Shown here in pieces: positions 1-6,904 of a DNA stretch of 12,764 nucleotides (positions within the stretch are counted from its first letter, which is position 1; each line of letters begins with the position of its first letter). Both the position numbers and the translations under genes were made by a program. The stretch comes from Nitrospiraceae bacterium (GTDB taxonomy: Bacteria > Nitrospirota > Nitrospiria > Nitrospirales > Nitrospiraceae), in the NCBI GenBank assembly GCA_011391455.1, contig JAABQN010000036.1:1-12764 (forward strand), written 5' to 3'. Below the pieces are notes generated by a model, which was given only the letters and a program-made list of their open reading frames with translations, did not search any database and was not told where the DNA came from.

Positions 1-1
1 A

Positions 2-394
2 GGAGTCGGCGTCCATCTGCGCAGTAACAGTCTATCGGTTCCCGTCGCACGACGGTTGTTGGGAACAGGACGTCTGCTGGGCGTTTCCGTGCATGGAGTA
101 GAAGAGGCGATGCAGGCGGAGTCGCAGGGCGCAGACTACATTGTCCTTGGTCCGATCTACGAGACGCCGTCCAAACAGATGTTCGGCCCACCGCTCGGCA
201 TTCATGCTCTTGAGAAGGCATGCAGCCTGGTCCGTATCCCGATTATCGGGATCGGTGGTGTGACAGCGGCGCGTGCGCGTGAGATGCGGTGTGCCGGAGC
301 GTTCGGTGCGGCGGTGATCACGGCGATTCTCGGCGCGGATGATATAGAATCGGCGACGCGCGAGTTACTCGATGCCGTGACGCCTGTACCATAA
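2..394 (+). CDS. thiE: Thiamine-phosphate synthase (ThiE/TenI family), 5'-truncated by window edge
   Basis: This is the C-terminal 130 residues of a ThiE-type (beta/alpha)8 barrel; the frame is open from base 2 and ends at TAA 392-394. ThiE joins HMP pyrophosphate to thiazole phosphate to make thiamine monophosphate in the cytoplasm. Visible family signatures, in order, are GVHLRSNSL, LLGVSVHG, GADYIVLGPIYETPSK and the phosphate-binding turn IIGIGGV, followed by GAFGAAVI near the end. The family is usually a little over 200 residues, so about 80 N-terminal residues lie outside the window. The TTG at 56 is internal and should not be taken as the start. TenI-type thiazole tautomerases share this fold and cannot be fully excluded from the C-terminal half alone. 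The thiamine-monophosphate kinase gene thiL lies at the other end of the window on the opposite strand. Confidence 0.85.
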   Translation, partial: GVGVHLRSNSLSVPVARRLLGTGRLLGVSVHGVEEAMQAESQGADYIVLGPIYETPSKQMFGPPLGIHALEKACSLVRIPIIGIGGVTAARAREMRCAGAFGAAVITAILGADDIESATRELLDAVTPVP

Positions 395-439
395 TGTGCG
401 AAACGCGCGACCATCACGCTGCAGAATGCCGTCGTCCGG

Positions 440-468
440 TTGACCACTCTGGGAACGGATGATAGAAT
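440..468 (+). promoter_or_regulatory. Strong sigma-70-like promoter for the proteasome operon
   Basis: TTGACC at 440-445 (5/6 to the -35 consensus) and TAGAAT at 463-468 (5/6 to the -10 consensus) are separated by exactly 17 bp. The predicted transcription start is near 475, which leaves a leader of about 50 nt before the mpa ATG at 527. The position, after the thiE stop and before mpa, fits a promoter for mpa-dop-prcB-prcA. The match is read by eye and not experimentally supported. Confidence 0.6.
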
Positions 469-526
469 CCGCGCAGACAAGGACTTCTCGATTCAGCAAG
501 GTGTTTCGCATTCTTCGGGTAGCGCC

Positions 527-2296
527 ATGGACGGCAAGAAAGAAAGTCCGAGTCGATTCCGGTCTCTCCGAGATTCCGTCACGCACATCACGAAGCGATT
601 GACTGAAGGAGAAGCGGACGTGGCCCAACGCAACGATGAACATGTTCGCGAAGTTGAAAAGCTTCGTGTGCAGATCCAGTCGATGGAAGAAGAAGTCCGC
701 CGGCTGTACCAATCCCGCTACCAGCTCGACCAAGCGACCAAACAGAACGAAAAGCTCGTCTCCACGCTCCAGGAAGCGAAGGCGCAGATTGAAGCGTTGC
801 GCGCCGAAGTTGAGAAACTGACCGCGCCTCCCTCAGCCTACGCCATTTTTTCCAGCCTCAATGATGACGGAACCGGCAATGTCTATATCTCCGGACGGAA
901 GATGAAGGTCAGTGTGCATCCATCGATCAATGGAAAGGCGATGCGTAAGGGGCAGGAAGTGGTTCTGAACGAAGCCTTGAACCTCATTGAGGTCAAGGGC
1001 TTCGATATTCAGGGAGAAGTCGTGCGTCTTAAAGACGTGCTGGAAGGCAATCGCGCCTTGGTGACTCTGCATTTCGACGAAGAAAAGGTTGCAGAACTCG
1101 GTGACCCGCTGCTGGCTGAACGATTGAGCGTCGGTGACCATCTGCTCTACGATCCTCGCTCCGGCTATGTCGTCGAAAAATTACCGAGGTCCGAGGCGGA
1201 AGAGTTGGTTTTGGAAGAAGTGCCTGATGTGGACTATGAGCACATCGGCGGGCTGCAGCATGAGCTGGAGCAAGTCCGCGATGCGGTGGAGTTGCCGTTT
1301 CTTCATCCGACTCTGTTTTTAGAATACAAGTTGAGCGCGCCCAAGGGGGTCCTGCTCTATGGACCGCCTGGCTGCGGGAAAACCCTGATTGCCAAGGCCG
1401 TTGCGAATTCGATCGCGAAGAAGCTCGGACATCTTACCGGCAAAGAAGTGCGGAGTTACTTCTTGCATGTGAAGGGCCCGGAGTTGCTTAATAAATATGT
1501 CGGTGAGTCCGAGCGCCAAGTCCGCGAAGTCTTCAAGAAAGCGAAAGAGCGGGCGGCGGACGGGAATCCTGTCATCGTATTTTTCGATGAAATGGATGCG
1601 CTTTTCAGAACGCGCGGCACCGGGATCTCGTCCGATATCGAATCGACGATCGTCCCGCAGTTTCTTTCCGAAATCGACGGTATGGAACGGCTCCGCAATG
1701 TGATCGTGATCGGAGCCAGCAATCGCCAGGATCTCATTGATCCGGCTGTGCTTCGCGCCGGACGGTTGGATGTGAAGGTCAAGGTGGGTCGCCCCGATAT
1801 GGTGGCGGCCAAGGATATTTTCTCGAAGTATCTGAGCATCGACCTGCCGTTTGCCGAGGAAGATTTGCAACGCCATGGCGGAGACACAAAGGCCCTGGTT
1901 GCACAGATGACCGATCTTACGGTTGAGGCGATGTATGCCTCCTCGGAGGAGAATAAGTTTATCGAGGTCACCTATGCGAACGGTGAAAAAGAAGTTCTCT
2001 ACTTCAAGGATTTTGCGAGCGGCGCTCTGATCGAAGGCATCGTCTCGCGCGCGAAGAAGTTCGCCGTCAAGCGGGCGATCGCGAAGGAAGGCCGTGGCCT
2101 TCGGTCCGAGGATTTGATCCGCGCCATTCGGGAGGAGTTCAAAGAGCACGAAGACCTCCCCAATACGACGAATCCTGACGACTGGGCGAAGATCTCCGGA
2201 AAGAAAGGCGAGAAGATCGTGCATCTTCGGACGATCAGCGGAGCCCCGGGCGACTCACGTCAGATCGAAACGGTTACGACCGGGCATTATCTCTAA
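527..2296 (+). CDS. mpa: Proteasome-associated AAA+ ATPase (Mpa/ARC)
   Basis: This is the hexameric ring ATPase that recognises pupylated proteins, unfolds them and threads them into the 20S core. I place the start at ATG 527 (589 aa), close to the roughly 590-610 aa of known Mpa/ARC proteins. The upstream TTG at 440 overlaps the predicted -35 box, so it is unlikely to be the start. An N-terminal coiled coil covers about residues 36-99; in characterised Mpa this segment captures Pup. An inter-domain OB region follows (about 103-225), then the AAA+ module: Walker A GPPGCGKT (279-286), a KYVGES segment (323-328), Walker B VIVFFDE (349-355) and the arginine-finger region LRAGRLD. The protein ends in TGHYL, matching the GQYL-type tail whose penultimate Tyr docks into the 20S alpha ring. 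It is the first gene of the cluster, 12 bp before dop. No clear Shine-Dalgarno is seen. Confidence 0.96.
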   Translation: MDGKKESPSRFRSLRDSVTHITKRLTEGEADVAQRNDEHVREVEKLRVQIQSMEEEVRRLYQSRYQLDQATKQNEKLVSTLQEAKAQIEALRAEVEKLTAPPSAYAIFSSLNDDGTGNVYISGRKMKVSVHPSINGKAMRKGQEVVLNEALNLIEVKGFDIQGEVVRLKDVLEGNRALVTLHFDEEKVAELGDPLLAERLSVGDHLLYDPRSGYVVEKLPRSEAEELVLEEVPDVDYEHIGGLQHELEQVRDAVELPFLHPTLFLEYKLSAPKGVLLYGPPGCGKTLIAKAVANSIAKKLGHLTGKEVRSYFLHVKGPELLNKYVGESERQVREVFKKAKERAADGNPVIVFFDEMDALFRTRGTGISSDIESTIVPQFLSEIDGMERLRNVIVIGASNRQDLIDPAVLRAGRLDVKVKVGRPDMVAAKDIFSKYLSIDLPFAEEDLQRHGGDTKALVAQMTDLTVEAMYASSEENKFIEVTYANGEKEVLYFKDFASGALIEGIVSRAKKFAVKRAIAKEGRGLRSEDLIRAIREEFKEHEDLPNTTNPDDWAKISGKKGEKIVHLRTISGAPGDSRQIETVTTGHYL

Positions 2297-2308
2297 GACG
2301 TCGCACCC

Positions 2309-3808
2309 ATGCAGGAATCCACCGTATCGCCGACTCCCCGCGTCCTGGGAACAGAAACAGAATTCGGCATCGCGTCGCGCGATCCTGCCGCCTCCGACCC
2401 CGTCTCCAACTCCATTGCCGTCATCGGACACTATCCTGGCTTGCCGGCTCCCTTGGCCATTTGGGACTATGAAAATGAGAACCCGCTGCTCGATGCGCGT
2501 GGATTTGAAGTCGAGGGAGAGCGGGAGAGGCCCAATCCCGAGTACAATCGCCAGCTGAATAAGGTGCTCGCCAATGGAGGGCGTCTTTACGTCGACGGCG
2601 CCCATCCGGAATATTCCACGCCCGAGTGCACTAACCCTCGTGAAATAGTAGCCTTCGAACGGGCCGGCGAGCGAATCCTTGCCCAGTGCCTTGAGCAGAT
2701 GGCGCGTGCCACCGGGCGGGATTATTGCCTGCTGTACAAGAACAATTCCGATGGCAAGGGGAACAGCTACGGCTATCACGAAAGCTATCTCATGTCGCGC
2801 GCGGTTCCCTTCGAACGCATCGTGAAGGTCTTGGCGCCGTTCTTTGTGACGAGGCCGATTTTTGCAGGGGCAGGCAAGGTCGGCGCAGAAAATCAGACCA
2901 GCCCAACGGAGTATCAGATCTCGCAGCGTGCGGATTTCTTCGAGTGCCTTGTCGATCTCAATACGATGGTCAGGCGTCCTATCGTCAATTCACGCGATGA
3001 GCCGCATGCGGAGTATGGCAAGTATCGGCGGTTGCACGTGATTGTCGGAGATGCCAACATGGCGGAACTATCGACCTACCTCAAGGTCGGCACATTGGCC
3101 ATTGTTCTGGACCTGCTCGACGCAGGAGCAGATCTGCCGCAGTTCGAATTGGACGATCCGGTTCGAGGCATCAAGCAGGTGTCCCGCGATCTGGGCATGA
3201 AAGAGACGCTCAAATTGGCGGGCGGGCGTTCGACGACAGCGGTGGCGATTCAGCGAGCCTATTTGAAGGCTGCCATGGGATACTATGCCTGCCACGAAAT
3301 TTCCCAAGTGACGAAAGATATTCTCGTTCGCTGGGAAGACGTACTGGATAAGTTAGAGCAAGACCCTCGGCTTTTGGCGCGTGAATTAGATTGGGTGGCG
3401 AAGCGTCAGATGATGGAATCCTATATGGAGCGAAAGGGCTGCGGGTGGGACGACTCTCGTGTACGGCTCATGGACCTGCAGTATCACGACGTCCGCCCGG
3501 ATAAGGGCCTCTACTTTACCCTCGAACGCAGCCACCTGATCGAGCGAGTCGTGCAGGACGTGGAGATCGAGCGGGCGGAGTTTACTCCGCCTCCTGGGAC
3601 ACGCGCCTATTTCCGAGGACGATGTGTCAGCAAGTTTGCGAAATCGATCTATGGGGTCAGCTGGACTTCGGTCCTCTTCGACGTCGGCAACAATCAGGTC
3701 AAACGAGTGCCCTTGATGGACCCGCTCCGAGGCACGGCTTCGCTGACGAGCGATCTCCTCGATCAGGTCGAGACTGTCGATGCATTGTTAGTGAAGCTCA
3801 AAGCCTGA
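2309..3808 (+). CDS. dop: Depupylase/deamidase Dop
   Basis: Dop hydrolyses the isopeptide bond between Pup and target lysines and, where the tag ends in Gln, deamidates it to Glu. It belongs to the carboxylate-amine ligase (glutamine-synthetase-like) fold shared with PafA. The 499-aa protein shows the metal/ATP-binding start RVLGTETEFG (Glu16, Glu18) and the nucleophile region LYVDGAHPEYSTPE with Asp96. It also shows NNSDGKGNSYGYHE and the later NSRDEPHAEY segment. The insertion at about residues 45-80, starting with IWDYENENPLLDARGFE, is the Dop-loop that separates Dop from PafA and is the basis for calling this copy Dop. It starts 12 bp after the mpa stop and ends 27 bp before prcB, within one + strand operon. 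In Actinobacteria a pup gene normally sits between dop and prcB; here neither flanking gap has room for one. Confidence 0.95.
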   Translation: MQESTVSPTPRVLGTETEFGIASRDPAASDPVSNSIAVIGHYPGLPAPLAIWDYENENPLLDARGFEVEGERERPNPEYNRQLNKVLANGGRLYVDGAHPEYSTPECTNPREIVAFERAGERILAQCLEQMARATGRDYCLLYKNNSDGKGNSYGYHESYLMSRAVPFERIVKVLAPFFVTRPIFAGAGKVGAENQTSPTEYQISQRADFFECLVDLNTMVRRPIVNSRDEPHAEYGKYRRLHVIVGDANMAELSTYLKVGTLAIVLDLLDAGADLPQFELDDPVRGIKQVSRDLGMKETLKLAGGRSTTAVAIQRAYLKAAMGYYACHEISQVTKDILVRWEDVLDKLEQDPRLLARELDWVAKRQMMESYMERKGCGWDDSRVRLMDLQYHDVRPDKGLYFTLERSHLIERVVQDVEIERAEFTPPPGTRAYFRGRCVSKFAKSIYGVSWTSVLFDVGNNQVKRVPLMDPLRGTASLTSDLLDQVETVDALLVKLKA

Positions 3809-3835
3809 CGTACAACCTCCCGCACGATTGATATT

Positions 3836-4663
3836 ATGAAATTGCCATTTCTCCCCAACCATGACGACTCGAGTTTCTTCGACTTTTTGACGCAGCACCA
3901 TCCCGCGCTGACCCCGACCGGGCGCAGTGGGTTTCTGCAGGCTCAGGCTTCGACCGAGCCGATGCGAGGGGCCGGAGCGATGAGTATTCCACAGGCCACG
4001 ACGGTGCTGGCGATCAAGTATCAACAGGGCGTGGTGATTGCCGGAGATCGTCGAGCGACGGAAGGGTTTCAAATCGCCGAACGCCGGATCGAGAAAGTCT
4101 TCAAGATCGACGAGTATTCCGCGATGGCGATCGCCGGCGCCGCCGGTCCTTGCATCGAAATGGCCAAGCTGTTCCAAGTCGAACTGGAACATTATGAAAA
4201 GTTAGAGGGGGTGCAGCTGTCTTGTGAGGGGAAGGCCAACAAGCTCGGACAGATGGTCAAGGCCAACCTGCCGATGGTCTTTCAAGGGTTGGTCGTCATG
4301 CCGCTTTACGTCGGGTATGATCTGAAACGCACAGAAGGCCGCATCTTCAAATACGATCTCGCCGGGGGTCGGTACGAAGAGTCGGATTACCATGCCATCG
4401 GGTCGGGCGGGAAAGACGCGCGCAATACGATGCGGGAGCATTTTCTCAAAGGCCTGGCTGAACCGGATGCGCTGAAGCTGGCCCTGCTGGCTCTGTACAA
4501 TGCCGCAGACGATGATGTCGGGACCGGGGGGCCGGATCTTGTGCGAGGGATTTATCCTACCGCAAAGATCGTCAATGCGACGGGCATTACCGATGTCTCA
4601 GACCAACAGATCCGCGGCATCTACGATGGGTTGATTGCGACCCGCCGCTCCAAGGAGAACTAA
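3836..4663 (+). CDS. prcB: 20S proteasome beta subunit (PrcB), with propeptide
   Basis: This is the catalytic N-terminal-nucleophile subunit of the 20S core. The 275-aa precursor has a propeptide of about 54 residues ending at Ala54. Autocleavage would expose Thr55 of ATTVLAIKY as the active Thr1. Asp71 (in GDRRATEG) and Lys87 fall exactly at Thr1-based positions 17 and 33, the expected catalytic partners. The segments ELEHYEKLEG, IGSGGK and ADDDVGTGGPDLVRGI match the actinobacterial beta subunit closely. The propeptide contains SSFFDFLTQHHPAL, which resembles the conserved propeptide helix of Mycobacterium PrcB. That supports ATG 3836 over the internal ATG at 3980, although no Shine-Dalgarno precedes 3836. 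The stop is 2 bp before prcA, so the two subunits should be made from one transcript. Confidence 0.97.
   Translation: MKLPFLPNHDDSSFFDFLTQHHPALTPTGRSGFLQAQASTEPMRGAGAMSIPQATTVLAIKYQQGVVIAGDRRATEGFQIAERRIEKVFKIDEYSAMAIAGAAGPCIEMAKLFQVELEHYEKLEGVQLSCEGKANKLGQMVKANLPMVFQGLVVMPLYVGYDLKRTEGRIFKYDLAGGRYEESDYHAIGSGGKDARNTMREHFLKGLAEPDALKLALLALYNAADDDVGTGGPDLVRGIYPTAKIVNATGITDVSDQQIRGIYDGLIATRRSKEN
4652..4658 (+). promoter_or_regulatory. Ribosome binding site of prcA
   Basis: AAGGAGA lies 7 nt before ATG 4666 and inside the last codons of prcB. It is the only strong Shine-Dalgarno in the mpa-dop-prcB-prcA-pafA run. It fixes the prcA start at 4666 rather than the ATG two codons later. Confidence 0.75.
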
Positions 4664-4665
4664 AC

Positions 4666-5352
4666 ATGCCGATGCCCTATTACGTCTCGCCCGAGCAGAT
4701 GATGCAGGACAAGGCGGAGTATGCCAAGAAAGGCATCGCCAAAGGCCGCTCCATCATCGCCATCGAATATGTGAACGGGATACTGCTTGTCGCGGAAAAC
4801 CCCAGTGCCTCGCTGTATAAAATCTCCGAGATCTACGATAGCATTGCCTTCGCAGGGGCCGGCAAGTACAGTGAGTTTGAAAACCTCAGGAAGGCCGGCA
4901 TCAGACACGCGGATCTCAAAGGTTTCATGTATAGCCGGGAAGATGTGACGGCCCGCTCTCTGGCGAACGGCTACTCTCAAAGCCTCGGCACTATTTTCAG
5001 CCAGGAGCTGAAGCCGCTGGAGGTGGAAATTCTGGTGGTGCAGGTCGGGCACAACGGTCAGTCCAATGAGATGTATCGTATCTCCTTCGACGGCAGCATC
5101 ATCGACGAACGGACCTTTGCGGTCATCGGAGGCAAGTCTGAAGCCGTGCAGGCCTTGCTCAAGGAGAAAGGGTTGACGCAGCCTCCGGAACTCCAGGCTG
5201 CTCTGACTCTCTGTATCGCCGCACTTGAACAAATCGGGAGCCAGAAGCTCTCGCTTGAGAGCCTGGAAGTGGCAATTCTTGATCGCACCCGCGATGGCAG
5301 AAGGTTTCGCCGTTTAGCACCTGCCGACACCAAACAGCTCCTCGCAACCTAA
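4666..5352 (+). CDS. prcA: 20S proteasome alpha subunit (PrcA)
   Basis: This is the structural alpha subunit that forms the outer heptameric rings, gates the chamber and receives the Mpa C-terminal tails. The 228-aa product starts MPMPYYVSPEQMMQDKAEYA, which corresponds to the N-terminal gate and first helix of actinobacterial PrcA. It continues with KGIAKGRSIIA, LVAENPSASLYKISEIYD, FAGAGKYSEFENLRKAGI, SLGTIFSQELKPLEVEI and a YRISFDGSI strand. The C-terminal SLEVAILDRTRDGRRFRRL segment is also typical. The protein is slightly shorter than the Mycobacterium protein because it lacks the long acidic C-terminal tail. There is no catalytic Thr, as expected for an alpha subunit. The gene follows prcB with 2 bp between them, and its stop codon directly abuts a 94-bp dyad repeat. 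Confidence 0.97.
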   Translation: MPMPYYVSPEQMMQDKAEYAKKGIAKGRSIIAIEYVNGILLVAENPSASLYKISEIYDSIAFAGAGKYSEFENLRKAGIRHADLKGFMYSREDVTARSLANGYSQSLGTIFSQELKPLEVEILVVQVGHNGQSNEMYRISFDGSIIDERTFAVIGGKSEAVQALLKEKGLTQPPELQAALTLCIAALEQIGSQKLSLESLEVAILDRTRDGRRFRRLAPADTKQLLAT

Positions 5353-5446
5353 CTGGTTTATTTGGTCTGTTTGGTTTGTTTGGTTAAGCCAGACGAACTA
5401 AGCCAACCAAACCAACCAGATAAACCAAATCAACCAAACAAACCAG
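5353..5446 (+). repeat. Dyad of 9-bp units, copy 1 (prcA-pafA gap)
   Basis: The left arm 5353-5385 is built of 9-bp units: CTGGTTTAT, TTGGTCTGT, TTGGTTTGT and a partial TTGGTT. The right arm 5405-5446 is built of the complementary type: AACCAAACC, AACCAGATA, AACCAAATC, AACCAAACA and a partial AACCAG. The outer 33 bases (5353-5385 against 5414-5446) pair at about 27 of 33 positions, with a 28-nt loop. The element begins at the base after the prcA TAA. There is no T-tract after the dyad, so it is not a classical intrinsic terminator. Related arrays lie at 9336-9443 and 12684-12764. The function is unknown; a transcript-end or mRNA-stability structure, or a DNA-binding site, is possible. Confidence 0.9.
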
Positions 5447-5468
5447 TCAAGCGAATACTGTCCTTCTG

Positions 5469-5497
5469 TTGAAGAAGGTTGGGTCTGCTGCTATTCT
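5469..5497 (+). promoter_or_regulatory. Candidate promoter for pafA
   Basis: TTGAAG (5469-5474) and TATTCT (5492-5497) are separated by 17 bp, and the -10 is preceded by TGC, giving an extended -10 form. The predicted start of transcription falls about 5-6 nt before ATG 5510, and there is no Shine-Dalgarno. A nearly leaderless pafA mRNA is therefore possible. Each box matches consensus at only 4/6, so this is tentative. Confidence 0.35.
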
Positions 5498-5509
5498 GTT
5501 CGTATTCGC

Positions 5510-6904
5510 ATGCTGCAACCCAGTCCCCTGAAAAAACGGATCTTCGGTTTGGAGAATGAGTACGGTCTCATTTTTTCTCCGAACGGGCGGGTCTATCTGC
5601 CGATGGAGAAGGTCCTGGGGTATATTTTTGAAGGTCTCATTCCGAACAGCTGGCCCTCCAACGCGTTTCTGGTAAACGGCGCCAGGTTTTACCAAGACAC
5701 CGGCTGCCATCCTGAGTATTCCACCCCCGAGTGCGACAATATTCTCGATCTCGTCATCCACGATAAAGCCGGTGAGCGGCTGCTCGAAGCCTGTTTGCCT
5801 GCGGCTGAAGAGCGCTTGCGGGAAGAGGGGCTATCCGGGGAAATCTACATTTTCAAGAACAATACGGATTCGCTCGGCAATACCTACGGGTGCCATGAAA
5901 ACTTCCTCATGCGTCGCGACGTCGATTTTTGGAAGGTCACGGAGCAGCTCATCCCCTTCTTCGTTACGCGGCAGGTCTATAGCGGAGCGGGGAAGGTACT
6001 GAAAGTATCCGGCAAACCGCAGTACTTTATTTCCCAACGTGCCCAACACATTCACGAGAAGACCTCCTCCTCGACCACCTCCTCGCGCAGCATCATCAAT
6101 ACCAGAGACGAACCGCATTCCGATGCGGAACGCTACCGGCGGCTCCATATCATCGTCGGGGATTCCAACATGTCGGAGTTCGTGACCTATTTGAAGGTCG
6201 GCACGGCGACGTTGGTCCTGTCCATGATCGAGGAAGGGTATGCAGTCCAAGGCATGGAGTTCGAGGATCCGGTCAAAGCCATTCGTGAGGTGTCGCGCGA
6301 TCCCACCTTGAAGCGGAAGATCAAGCTGGACGATGGCCGTCAGCTGACGGCAGTCGAAGTTCAGCGGGTCTATCTGGATCGAGCGCAGGAATATTTGGCG
6401 CAACAGGAGCACGATCCGATCCTCGACGATGTGTGGCAACGATGGGCCATGGTGCTGGATAAGCTTGAAGAGGATCCGATGCAGCTCGTGCGCGAAATCG
6501 ATTGGGTGACCAAACGCCATCTGATCCAGTCCTATATCGACAAGAAGGGGTGCGGCTGGGACGATCCACGGGTGTTCCTGCTCGACCTTCAATATCATGA
6601 TGTGAAACGGACGCGCGGGTTGTACTATCTGATGGAGTCCCGGGGGATGATCGAGCGGGTGGTGGAGGAGGAAGCGGTGCAACGGGCCATGTCGACTCCG
6701 CCGCAGACCACGAGGGCGAAGGTGCGCGGCGATTTCATCCGGTTTGCCCGCGCGAAGAATCGGTCCTATACGGTCGACTGGACCTATCTGAAACTCAATG
6801 GCTACTGGGAAGAAACGATTCTCTGTATGGACCCCTTTAGCGCTGTGAATCGGCGCGTGGATGAGTTACTCTCACAGGTCGCGGGGCTACGGTTCTACCG
6901 ATGA
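5510..6904 (+). CDS. pafA: Pup-protein ligase PafA
   Basis: PafA uses ATP to phosphorylate the C-terminal Glu of Pup and joins it to a lysine side chain of the target. The 464-aa length suits the family. The metal/ATP-binding start RIFGLENEYG holds Glu15 and Glu17. The region NGARFYQDTGCHPEYSTPE contains the catalytic Asp63, and NNTDSLGNTYGCHENFL, NTRDEPHSDAERYRR and HIIVGDSNMSEF follow. A Dop-type loop is absent: residue 20 passes directly into FSPNGRVYLPME, which separates it from the dop product upstream. C-terminal GCGWDDPRV and LQYHDVKRTRGLYY are shared with Dop. It is separated from prcA by 157 bp containing a dyad repeat and a candidate promoter, so it may form a transcription unit apart from the core genes. 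Its TGA overlaps the start of the M23 peptidase gene. Confidence 0.96.
   Translation: MLQPSPLKKRIFGLENEYGLIFSPNGRVYLPMEKVLGYIFEGLIPNSWPSNAFLVNGARFYQDTGCHPEYSTPECDNILDLVIHDKAGERLLEACLPAAEERLREEGLSGEIYIFKNNTDSLGNTYGCHENFLMRRDVDFWKVTEQLIPFFVTRQVYSGAGKVLKVSGKPQYFISQRAQHIHEKTSSSTTSSRSIINTRDEPHSDAERYRRLHIIVGDSNMSEFVTYLKVGTATLVLSMIEEGYAVQGMEFEDPVKAIREVSRDPTLKRKIKLDDGRQLTAVEVQRVYLDRAQEYLAQQEHDPILDDVWQRWAMVLDKLEEDPMQLVREIDWVTKRHLIQSYIDKKGCGWDDPRVFLLDLQYHDVKRTRGLYYLMESRGMIERVVEEEAVQRAMSTPPQTTRAKVRGDFIRFARAKNRSYTVDWTYLKLNGYWEETILCMDPFSAVNRRVDELLSQVAGLRFYR

Noticed and set aside
440..526. TTG 440 as the start of mpa
   Set aside because: It coincides with the predicted -35 box, and the extra 29 residues show no similarity to Mpa/ARC N-termini that I recognise.
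1319..2224. Long open frame antisense to mpa (301 codons)
   Set aside because: It lies wholly opposite the well-supported AAA+ domain, has no recognisable motif, and is a shadow of G/C-rich codon usage.
3980..3982. Internal ATG as the prcB start (propeptide-less product)
   Set aside because: The upstream propeptide carries a conserved SSF-FDFL-type helix like actinobacterial PrcB, so the longer form is favoured even without a Shine-Dalgarno.
5353..5446. CRISPR array or intrinsic terminator
   Set aside because: Units are 9 bp with no unique spacers, so it is not CRISPR. The dyad is not followed by a T-tract on either strand, so it is not a standard terminator.
5831..6682. Long open frame antisense to pafA (283 codons)
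   Set aside because: It is opposite conserved PafA motifs, and its translation is rich in His/Arg/Pro with no domain pattern.
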